A DNA stretch of 12,925 bases, taken from NCBI GenBank assembly GCA_015522865.1, contig WALN01000044.1, positions 1 to 12,925 on the forward strand, in the 5' to 3' direction. Positions 6,436-12,394 of this stretch are shown piece by piece. Position 1 is the stretch's first letter; each line of letters opens with the position of its first letter. The notes under the pieces are model-generated. The model was not told where the DNA came from. It saw nothing but the letters and a program-made list of their open reading frames with translations, and made no database searches. The translations under genes were made by a program, and so were the position numbers. The DNA comes from Microcaldota archaeon (GTDB lineage Archaea > Micrarchaeota > Micrarchaeia > Norongarragalinales > WALN01).

Positions 6436-7566
6436 TTTCGTATTTAAGATATTCTCTGGGTCGTAAAGTGCCTTTAATGTTTTTAATTTGCTGATTTTTT
6501 TCTGCGGCATGTACTTTCTATATTTTGCTCCATAGCCTTCTGCTCCGCCTATTTTAATTCCATTTTTTTTAGCGTATTTTATACAACTTTCGAACGCTCT
6601 TTTGCTCTTCGGAGAAGCGAAGATGGAGAAATTTCCAAGCGAAGCGCAGAAAGGAATTTTCCTATTTTCTAAATATTTTACAATCTTCTTCAGTCCGTTT
6701 TTCGCTGGATGAAAATCAACAAAATATTTGCCTCTTCTCATTTCATCTATTGCAACTCTTGTGTATAAATTATATTTCTTATTTATCACTTTAGAGCGCT
6801 GCTCCTTTTCAACAATCAAGTGATACTTGCTTTTCAACCCTATTAATCTGGAGACATTTTTGTTCAACAGCTCTAAATAATTTGTTTGGGGAAGTTCCCC
6901 AATTTCCTTTGCTTCTCTAAAGGACATCTCAAAACTTTCAAAACTTTTCATCTCATAGGTAAGCCTCTCCAGATCTTTTAATTTTATTTTTAGTTCTGCT
7001 ATCATTCCTGCCACTCCCTCACTCCCAATTATTTGCTTAATTTCTTTTCCTTTAAAAATAAAAATTTCCCCTCTGCTTGAAACAAATTTTATCTCTTTCA
7101 CCCAATTTGTAATATCCCCAAATTTCATCTGTCTCCTGTCTTCTGCATTTGTTGCAATCAGCCCGCCAAAAGTAGCGCCCCGGTAAGCCTCTAAAGGAAA
7201 AGCAAGGTTCACCTCACGCAGGCCCGAATTGAACTTGCTTATTTCAACTCCCGCATGGATAAGCGCAGTTCTTTTTGAACGGTTTACTCTAACTTCTTGC
7301 ATATTTGAAGTGCTTAAAATTACTTCGTTAGCCGCTTCCCCGCCATGACCAACACTCGCGCCACTCCCACGAATCACGACATTGACTCTAAATTTGTTTA
7401 AAACCGAGAGCGCACTTGCTGCCTCTTCTGTGCTCTGCGGCAGAACAAGCATCTGGCAGGTTCCGTATCTGCTGTATTTTTTGCATGTTTTCCAATCTTC
7501 GATTGCTTTTCCTTTCCCAATTTTTTTCTCTATCTCTTCCTTAAGCTCACTCACCATTCCCACCAT
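6421..7566 (-). CDS. FAD-linked oxidoreductase (PCMH/VAO fold, GlcD-related)
   Basis: A 381-residue flavoprotein of the vanillyl-alcohol-oxidase fold. The FAD pyrophosphate loop is VIRGSGASVGHGG (residues 64-76). A second FAD block is ATFGGLIATNAEDRRQMKFG (131-150), and IIGSEGVAGMI (179-189) closes the FAD-binding domain. The C-terminal LKALYDPENILN (364-375) is the usual end of FAD-linked oxidases. Homologues oxidise lactate, glycolate, 2-hydroxyglutarate or sugar acids; the substrate here is unknown. The EHGIG active-site motif of GlcD-type enzymes seems replaced by EGYGA (343-347), which removes the conserved His. No Fe-S cluster cysteine motif is visible. The start overlaps the end of ackA by 20 bp. 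Met4 (7555-7557) is an alternative start with GGTGG just upstream. Confidence 0.88.
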   Translation of the reverse strand: MVGMVSELKEEIEKKIGKGKAIEDWKTCKKYSRYGTCQMLVLPQSTEEAASALSVLNKFRVNVVIRGSGASVGHGGEAANEVILSTSNMQEVRVNRSKRTALIHAGVEISKFNSGLREVNLAFPLEAYRGATFGGLIATNAEDRRQMKFGDITNWVKEIKFVSSRGEIFIFKGKEIKQIIGSEGVAGMIAELKIKLKDLERLTYEMKSFESFEMSFREAKEIGELPQTNYLELLNKNVSRLIGLKSKYHLIVEKEQRSKVINKKYNLYTRVAIDEMRRGKYFVDFHPAKNGLKKIVKYLENRKIPFCASLGNFSIFASPKSKRAFESCIKYAKKNGIKIGGAEGYGAKYRKYMPQKKISKLKTLKALYDPENILNTKLISL

Positions 7567-8731
7567 TTTTCATTATACTGTAGGTCTCCTCTGCTATTTC
7601 CTTTTCCTCATCTGTTTTTATTACAAGTATTTTTACTTTTGAGCTTCTTCTGCTTATCACGCCTTCCTTTATTTTTTTGTTCTTTTTTTTGTCGAGCTCT
7701 ATTCCAAGATTGCCAAGCCCTCCACATATCTTTTCTCTAACTTCTGGGGCATTTTCTCCGATGCCTGCAGTAAATACAATTGCGTCCACTCTTCCAAGCG
7801 CGGCATAGTAAGCTCCAATGTATTTTTTCGCTCTGTAACAAAACATTTCAAATGCAAGTTCAGCGCGTTTGTTTGTCTTTTTTGCGCTTAATATTTTTCT
7901 CATATCATTGCTTATTCCACTTACACCAAATAAGCCAGATTTTTCATTTAAGTATCTATTTACTTCCTCCACGCTCATTTTTTCTCTTTCTATTAAATAA
8001 AGCACAACTGCCGGGTCTAAATCGCCGCTTCTTGTCCCCATAATTAGCCCTTCGAGTGGCGAAAAGCCCATTGAGGTGTCTATGCTCTTACCGTTTTTTA
8101 CTGCTGTTACACTTGCTCCATTTCCTAAATGCAAAGTAATAAGATTCAATTTTGACAGCGGTCTTTGCAAAATTTCTGCAGCCTTTTTGGAAACGTATTT
8201 GTGGGAGGTTCCATGGAAGCCATACCTCCTTATGCCAAATTTAGAGTATTGTTCATATGGAATTGCGTAAAAAAAAGCTTTTGGCGGAAGGGTTGAGTGA
8301 AAGGCGGTGTCGAAAACTGCAATTTGCGGAACATCTACTAATTTTTTGCAGATTTTTATTCCCAACAAATTGTATGGATTGTGGAGTGGAGCAAACTCTT
8401 CATATTTCTCAATAATTTTTTCTTCACTTTTTTCTACTATTTTTGATTTTTTGAGCTCCCCTCCGTGTACTACTCTATGTCCGACTGCATCTATTTTCCC
8501 CGGAGCGAATTTTACAATCAGCTCAAAAGCTTTTTTTATTGCCTCTTCATGAGAGCCTATTTTTGCTTTTTTCGCTATTTTTTTATTTTTTGAGTTGAAT
8601 ATAATGTTGCTCTTATTGCTTCCAATCTCGTCTACAATTCCGTTGCAAATTTTTTTGCTTTTTTTGTTTTTAAATTCAAATAAGGCGTATTTTACTGAAG
8701 AGCTGCCGGAGTTTAAGACGAGGATTCTCAT
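7547..8731 (-). CDS. ackA: Acetate kinase
   Basis: A 394-residue, full-length acetate kinase, interconverting acetate + ATP and acetyl phosphate + ADP. Motifs are complete: LVLNSGSSSVKY (residues 4-15, N7), GHRVVHGG (84-91, R86), PLHNPYN (115-121, H117), VFDTAFH (139-145, D141), RRYGFHGTSH (168-177, H173), LHLGNGASV (200-208, H201), MGTRSGDLDP (231-240, R234) and FTAGIGENAPEVR (320-332). The glutamates at 375-376 fit the C-terminal Mg-binding position. All residues known as catalytic in the Methanosarcina enzyme therefore appear present. The N-terminal third is lysine-rich. No phosphotransacetylase gene lies in the window. It leads a two-gene unit with the FAD gene; no Shine-Dalgarno sequence precedes the ATG, and a TTTTTTAAC-like stretch about 25 nt upstream may be the TATA box. 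Confidence 0.97.
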   Translation of the reverse strand: MRILVLNSGSSSVKYALFEFKNKKSKKICNGIVDEIGSNKSNIIFNSKNKKIAKKAKIGSHEEAIKKAFELIVKFAPGKIDAVGHRVVHGGELKKSKIVEKSEEKIIEKYEEFAPLHNPYNLLGIKICKKLVDVPQIAVFDTAFHSTLPPKAFFYAIPYEQYSKFGIRRYGFHGTSHKYVSKKAAEILQRPLSKLNLITLHLGNGASVTAVKNGKSIDTSMGFSPLEGLIMGTRSGDLDPAVVLYLIEREKMSVEEVNRYLNEKSGLFGVSGISNDMRKILSAKKTNKRAELAFEMFCYRAKKYIGAYYAALGRVDAIVFTAGIGENAPEVREKICGGLGNLGIELDKKKNKKIKEGVISRRSSKVKILVIKTDEEKEIAEETYSIMKNGGNGE

Positions 8732-8786
8732 ACAAAAATTAATTTAGAGAAGTTAAAAAAGGTTTATTGTTATGAAAAGACAGAAA

Positions 8787-8800
8787 TTAATAAATATTTA
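8787..8800 (+). promoter_or_regulatory. Putative TATA box of the PEP-swivelling-domain gene
   Basis: TTAATAAATATTTA, containing the palindrome TAAATATTTA, is centred about 24 nt before the ATG at 8818, again implying a leaderless transcript. It lies in the 86-bp divergent region shared with ackA. Confidence 0.5.
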
Positions 8801-8817
8801 CACAACATATAATTATC

Positions 8818-9999
8818 ATGTCTTATGCTCTAGAATGGGAGAACTACAATTGTCCAGTTTCCTATGTGGAAGCTATTTTTCTAGGAGATACAGTAGAACT
8901 TAAGAAAACAGTTGGTATTAAATTTTTTGGGCATTATTTTGAGGCGAAAAATCAGAAAGTTGCTTTTTATATGAACGAAGAGAGCGCAAAAAGAGCGGGA
9001 GAATTTGGCAAAGTTTTTTATAAAGACAAAGAAAGAGTAATTTCCTTTCTCAGGGAAACTGAAGAGATAGAAAATAGATTAAAAGAACTTGACAAAAAAC
9101 TTAATGGGAACCTTTCCAAGCTGTCGAACAAAGAGTTATTCGAGTTTTACAGCGATTTTTTTAATGCTTATTCCAAACTTTTAGGCTTATACCGCTTTAC
9201 TCGGCCCACTTTTTATGCGTCTTTGAGTGAAGAAATAAAGAGCGGTTTACCTGAGCCAAAGGAAAAAAATTTTAGTTTGCTGTTTTCTAATAACGCAGAA
9301 GAAATTATTAGAAAACTTCCCGCCGATATGCTCGATCTAATAAATCTTTTCAAAGAGATTGGAAAACGAAGATTTGCTATGCATAACCTTTATGTGTATT
9401 ACTTTGAGAGGATGAAAATACTATTTAAGGAAATATCCAAACGCGTTAATTTAAATGAGTTAGAGGTTGCCAACTGCACTTACTCAGAAATTAAAGAGCT
9501 ACTAGTTGGGAAGGGTCTTTCAGAAGCGGAAGTAAAAGATATTAAAAAGAGGCTTAGGTACTACCGCTTTATTTATCACGAAGATTTTTTCGAAGTAATT
9601 ACAGAAGCCCAAACAAAAGAAGAGAAAATTTCTAAAGATATAAAGTTACTGAAGGGGCAGCCAGCAAATCCCGGAAAGGCAGTAGGCCCGGCTAAAGTAA
9701 TATTGGAAAAGTTAGATCATCTCGATCCTAAAGAGCTCGAAAAAGTAAAAGAAGGGGATATATTAGTTGCGTCAAGTACCTGCCCGGACATGTTGCCCGC
9801 AATGAAAAAAGCAGCCGCTTTTGTAACTGATGTTGGCGGTATACTTTCACATGCAGCAATTGTTTCCAGGGAGTTCAATGTGCCCTGCGTTGTTGGAACA
9901 AAAATAGCAACAAAAGTTTTGGAAGACGGGGATGTAGTAGAAATAGATGCGGACAAAGGCGTTGTGAGAATTATTTCGCGGGGCAGAATTAATAAATAG
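8818..9999 (+). CDS. PEP-utilising enzyme swivelling-domain protein without ATP-grasp domain
   Basis: A 393-residue protein whose C-terminal quarter (about residues 280-385) is the phosphohistidine swivelling domain of PEP synthase, pyruvate phosphate dikinase and rifampicin phosphotransferase. The core is TDVGGILSHAAIVSREFNVP (337-356); H345 is the expected phosphorylated histidine. The N-terminal three quarters is helical, charged and aromatic-rich, with LSNKELFEFYSDFFNAYSKL (102-121) resembling the helical middle region of rifampicin-phosphotransferase-like proteins. Neither the ATP-grasp domain that normally charges the His nor the PEP-binding TIM barrel is present. It could work with a separate ATP-grasp subunit, or be a regulatory or degenerate relative. 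The domain call is strong; function is unknown. It is divergent from ackA and followed by a PAP2-like gene 19 bp downstream. Confidence 0.87.
   Translation: MSYALEWENYNCPVSYVEAIFLGDTVELKKTVGIKFFGHYFEAKNQKVAFYMNEESAKRAGEFGKVFYKDKERVISFLRETEEIENRLKELDKKLNGNLSKLSNKELFEFYSDFFNAYSKLLGLYRFTRPTFYASLSEEIKSGLPEPKEKNFSLLFSNNAEEIIRKLPADMLDLINLFKEIGKRRFAMHNLYVYYFERMKILFKEISKRVNLNELEVANCTYSEIKELLVGKGLSEAEVKDIKKRLRYYRFIYHEDFFEVITEAQTKEEKISKDIKLLKGQPANPGKAVGPAKVILEKLDHLDPKELEKVKEGDILVASSTCPDMLPAMKKAAAFVTDVGGILSHAAIVSREFNVPCVVGTKIATKVLEDGDVVEIDADKGVVRIISRGRINK
9987..9997 (+). promoter_or_regulatory. Putative TATA box of the PAP2-like gene
   Basis: ATTAATAAATA, within the last codons of the upstream gene, is centred about 27 nt before the ATG at 10019. 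It supports that start over the in-frame TTG at 10001 and suggests the gene can be transcribed on its own. Confidence 0.4.
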
Positions 10000-10018
10000 G
10001 TTGAAGCGAGATAGTATT

Positions 10019-10570
10019 ATGGATATTAAAGAGCTGGCGAAAATAATTTCTGACCAGAATGCAGTTTTGTTTGCATTTACCTACGGAGTAATATTCATAC
10101 ATTCCAAACTTTCCACGTTTATATATTTTATAATGTGGCTTCTTTTCGGGCTTTTTTATGAATTTGCCAGAAAAATCGCTTTCAAAAGTAAATCGCCGGT
10201 AATAGGGGAGGTGTTCAATAGGGAAGTCGGATGGATATGGGTTATTGGTATTTTTCTTGTTGGCTTCATACTTCTAAATATAGTAAATGCCCCCAAAATT
10301 GCAATTCAATATACTCTTGCGATGCTTATCTGCTTTTTTGTTGCGATGGTCGTGGTCCCATTTTGGACCATTAGCGGGCATGCTCTCGGCATTGTTGCCA
10401 CATTGGTAACTCTATGGTATTTAGGGGTAATTTCTCCTTTAGTAGCTATTATAATTTACGTAATTTTTGGGTGGAGCAGGCTCACTCTTGGAGCGCATAC
10501 TCCCGCACAATATTTAGCTGGAGGGCTTGTTTCGTTTATTGTCACCTACCTACTACTTACTGGAATTTAG
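10019..10570 (+). CDS. PAP2-like integral membrane protein with degenerate motif
   Basis: A 183-residue, very hydrophobic protein with about five or six membrane helices (near residues 14-28, 33-48, 71-90, 96-115, 124-150, 166-182). Two pieces of the PAP2 phosphatase signature are visible: ISGHALG (118-124) for the usual PSGH, and SRLTLGAHTPAQ (153-164) for SRxxxxxHxxxD. The catalytic histidines match H121 and H160, but the final Asp is Gln164. No clear KxxxxxxRP first motif is seen. Family members dephosphorylate lipid phosphates such as polyprenyl pyrophosphate or phosphatidate; activity here is uncertain. I start at ATG 10019 because a TATA box sits about 27 nt upstream. The 3' end overlaps the convergent DUF123 gene by 14 bp. 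Confidence 0.75.
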   Translation: MDIKELAKIISDQNAVLFAFTYGVIFIHSKLSTFIYFIMWLLFGLFYEFARKIAFKSKSPVIGEVFNREVGWIWVIGIFLVGFILLNIVNAPKIAIQYTLAMLICFFVAMVVVPFWTISGHALGIVATLVTLWYLGVISPLVAIIIYVIFGWSRLTLGAHTPAQYLAGGLVSFIVTYLLLTGI

Positions 10571-10964
10571 TTTCTGCTTTCTTAAAATAAACCAATGGGA
10601 CCTCTTTATAATTTTCAATTTTTATTAAATGGCTACTGCATGGCGAGTCGGATGCTCCAAACCCTTTTATTCCCTTGCCGAAAGCTAATAATTTTTTGGC
10701 GGTTTTACACTCCTCCTCTTTTTTAGCATTTTCCTTAATATATACCCCAACTAGCTCTACGTTCTTGTTTAAGAGTAAATAATCAATATGCCAAAATTTT
10801 TTCTTCTTTTTCCGTTTATGCCTTTCAATTCTTCTCTTCAAATTTCGCTGAGCAGAGCCAACATATATGTACTCTCCCGGTTCAAATTCAATTTCTCCCA
10901 GCCTGCCCACCTTAATTCTTGTCTTTTTCTTGATTGCTATGCGTAGTAAATAAATGCCTTTCAT
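10557..10964 (-). CDS. DUF123 (GIY-YIG-like) family protein
   Basis: A 135-residue basic protein of the DUF123 family, a compact relative of the GIY-YIG nuclease fold found mainly in archaea and sometimes fused to endonuclease III. Visible blocks: KGIYLLRI (residues 2-9, the GIY strand), GEYIYVGSAQRNL (30-42, the YVG strand), RRIERHKRKKKKKFWHIDYL (44-63) and GFGASDSPCSSHL (101-113). The conserved Cys and His residues (C86, C109, H112) and WHID are kept. DNA cleavage or binding is the expected activity but has not been shown for solo members that I know of. The start codon is 120 bp from the divergent surface-protein gene, with a TATA box at the expected distance. Confidence 0.87.
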   Translation of the reverse strand: MKGIYLLRIAIKKKTRIKVGRLGEIEFEPGEYIYVGSAQRNLKRRIERHKRKKKKKFWHIDYLLLNKNVELVGVYIKENAKKEEECKTAKKLLAFGKGIKGFGASDSPCSSHLIKIENYKEVPLVYFKKAETKFQ

Positions 10965-10985
10965 CTTTCTCTAGACAATAAAAAG

Positions 10986-10998
10986 TTTATTTAATAAG
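10986..10998 (-). promoter_or_regulatory. Putative TATA box of the DUF123 gene
   Basis: On the minus strand CTTATTAAATAAA is centred about 28 nt before the start codon. It lies in the 119-bp divergent region shared with the surface-protein operon. Confidence 0.45.
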
Positions 10999-11023
10999 TA
11001 TTTTGTTATTTTTAGGAAATATA

Positions 11024-11039
11024 CGAAACCTTTAAATAT
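11024..11039 (+). promoter_or_regulatory. BRE + TATA box of the surface-protein operon
   Basis: CGAAACC followed by TTTAAATAT is close to a textbook archaeal BRE/TATA pair. The TATA centre near 11035 places transcription initiation near 11060-11062. This gives a leader of about 22 nt carrying a Shine-Dalgarno site. Confidence 0.65.
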
Positions 11040-11050
11040 CCCGGACAATA

Positions 11051-11068
11051 TACTACTAAGTAGTAGTA
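11051..11068 (+). repeat. Perfect 8+2+8 inverted repeat at the predicted transcription start (putative operator)
   Basis: TACTACTA-AG-TAGTAGTA is a perfect inverted repeat with 8-bp arms and a 2-bp centre. Its midpoint coincides with the transcription start predicted from the TATA box. The mRNA would begin inside it, so an RNA hairpin is unlikely. A dimeric DNA-binding repressor blocking initiation is the simplest reading. The symmetry is directly visible; the role is inference. Confidence 0.6.
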
Positions 11069-11074
11069 ACTAAG

Positions 11075-11079
11075 GGTGA
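11075..11079 (+). promoter_or_regulatory. Shine-Dalgarno site of the first surface-protein gene
   Basis: GGTGA matches the archaeal anti-Shine-Dalgarno complement and lies 4 nt before the GTG start at 11084. It helps justify the non-ATG start. Confidence 0.5.
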
Positions 11080-11083
11080 AGGT

Positions 11084-12394
11084 GTGGAGTTCAGAAAAGT
11101 ATTATTGGCATCATTGGGCGCTGTATTAGTGCTTATTTCTATGGTTAGCGGAGGCTCTATCTCCGGGCATGTGGTCAATAGCACAGGAGCTAACTTCTCA
11201 AATGTTCTGGTTACTGCAATTAATACTTATAATGGGAATACCTACCAAAATTATACAAATTCGAGCGGAAATTTTAATGTAACTGGTTTGGATGATGGAG
11301 ATTATACGCTTGATTTTTCTTATCCAGACTATTTCATCTTGAGCATTACTTTTACTGGCCAAAACGGGCCCTTTATCAACAACTCGACAAATATTGTTTT
11401 CCAGAAATATAATTTTACACTGAATAATGCCTCCAATATTTCAGTTTCTGTTACTTGCTCTCCTTCCTCAATATATGAAGGTTCTTCTTCCTCTTGCGTT
11501 GCAAAAGGTTACGACAACAGTGCAGAAGTCGCAGTTAATGTTACATGGACTAGCTCTTTAGGAAGCATCACTCCTACAGGCGAAAATACTGCCACTTACT
11601 ATGCTCCTTCAGTTAGCTATACTACAAATGCATTAATTACTGCAACTGATATTGGCGCAAATTCCTCTGGCAGTGTTTACATTAAGGTGTTGAACAAAAA
11701 CACCGGAGGTGGCGGCGGAGGTGGCGGCCATCACCATCATTCCTCAGGCGGAGAAATCATAACACCAACCCCCTACCCGACAGCTACCCCTTCACCAACT
11801 CCAGTTAATGAAACACCTTCCCCAACTCCACAAGTGAACATTACTTATGCAAAATTGGTTGTTAACAAAACTGTTTTTGTCGGAAACTGGCTAAATGCAA
11901 AATTAGTTGAAATTTCTACAAATAACTCATTAGCTGGAAAGAAAGTAAAGGTCACCTACCCTTCCGGAAAGAGTTTTGTAATATCGACAGATGTAAATGG
12001 AGCAATTAGCTTTCCAGTAAGAGACGAGGGAATTTACGCTTTTGAGTCTGGAGAAGAGGATTTGAACATGGGCAAAGTAACAGTTTTTGCGTATGTAAGT
12101 GTTCTCACACCATCGCCGACTGCGGCTCAGAACACAACTGCTTCTAAAGGACTGCTCAGCACTATTACGGGTATGTTTGCGGCAAATGCGCTGCCACTAT
12201 CTATCGTTGCTTTATTGCTGGTAGTTTTAGCTCTTGTTTCGATTGTATACACCACAAAAAAAGAATTTGTTTCAAAAGAGCAGCCCAAAAAAGAACAAAA
12301 ACCACAAACTGAGCTTCCTCTTGCGCCAGAAAAAATTGTAGACAGTGATATTGCTTCACTATTTCCTGAAAACAGCGAAGGTGAGACAAAATGA
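11084..12394 (+). CDS. Secreted, C-terminally membrane-anchored surface protein with Ig-like domains
   Basis: A 436-residue type I-like membrane protein starting with GTG. Residues 1-22 are a signal peptide. Residues 25-108 resemble a carboxypeptidase-regulatory-like beta domain (ISGHVVNSTG, then SGNFNVTGLDDGDYTLDF). Residues 118-203 form an Ig-like (Big-type) domain with C125 and C138 possibly disulfide-bonded. Eight glycines (208-215) and four histidines (216-219) come next, then a TP/SP-rich linker (227-250), another beta domain (about 251-340), a second TP linker, a hydrophobic anchor (371-390) and a charged cytoplasmic tail rich in K, E, P and Q. About 18 N-x-S/T sequons suggest heavy N-glycosylation. 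It is probably a cell-envelope or adhesion protein. Its stop overlaps the next start by 4 bp. Confidence 0.85.
   Translation: MEFRKVLLASLGAVLVLISMVSGGSISGHVVNSTGANFSNVLVTAINTYNGNTYQNYTNSSGNFNVTGLDDGDYTLDFSYPDYFILSITFTGQNGPFINNSTNIVFQKYNFTLNNASNISVSVTCSPSSIYEGSSSSCVAKGYDNSAEVAVNVTWTSSLGSITPTGENTATYYAPSVSYTTNALITATDIGANSSGSVYIKVLNKNTGGGGGGGGHHHHSSGGEIITPTPYPTATPSPTPVNETPSPTPQVNITYAKLVVNKTVFVGNWLNAKLVEISTNNSLAGKKVKVTYPSGKSFVISTDVNGAISFPVRDEGIYAFESGEEDLNMGKVTVFAYVSVLTPSPTAAQNTTASKGLLSTITGMFAANALPLSIVALLLVVLALVSIVYTTKKEFVSKEQPKKEQKPQTELPLAPEKIVDSDIASLFPENSEGETK
11705..11740 (+). repeat. Poly-Gly/poly-His coding tract
   Basis: Eight glycine codons (GGN, mixed) followed by four histidine codons (CAT/CAC mixed) encode the hinge between the Ig-like domain and the TP-rich linker. 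Because synonymous codons are mixed, the run is kept at the protein level and is not simple DNA slippage. Confidence 0.85.
12380..12385 (+). promoter_or_regulatory. Shine-Dalgarno site of the second surface-protein gene
   Basis: GGTGAG lies inside the end of the upstream gene, 5 nt before the ATG at 12391. It supports translation initiation within an operon. Confidence 0.6.

Noticed and set aside
8307..8552. Plus-strand ORF opposite ackA, and similar ones at 7780-8043 and 8076-8270
   Set aside because: All are antisense to the conserved acetate kinase frame. Their Phe/Ser/Leu-rich composition is the mirror of its lysine- and glutamate-rich codons.
10001..10018. TTG start extending the PAP2-like protein by six residues
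   Set aside because: It begins 2 nt after the preceding stop with no ribosome binding site, whereas the ATG at 10019 has a TATA box at leaderless spacing.
10546..10560. TACCTACTACTTACT, resembling one arm of the repeat at 11051
   Set aside because: It lies in coding sequence for Thr-Tyr-Leu-Leu-Leu, has no inverted partner and no promoter next to it, so it is probably chance.
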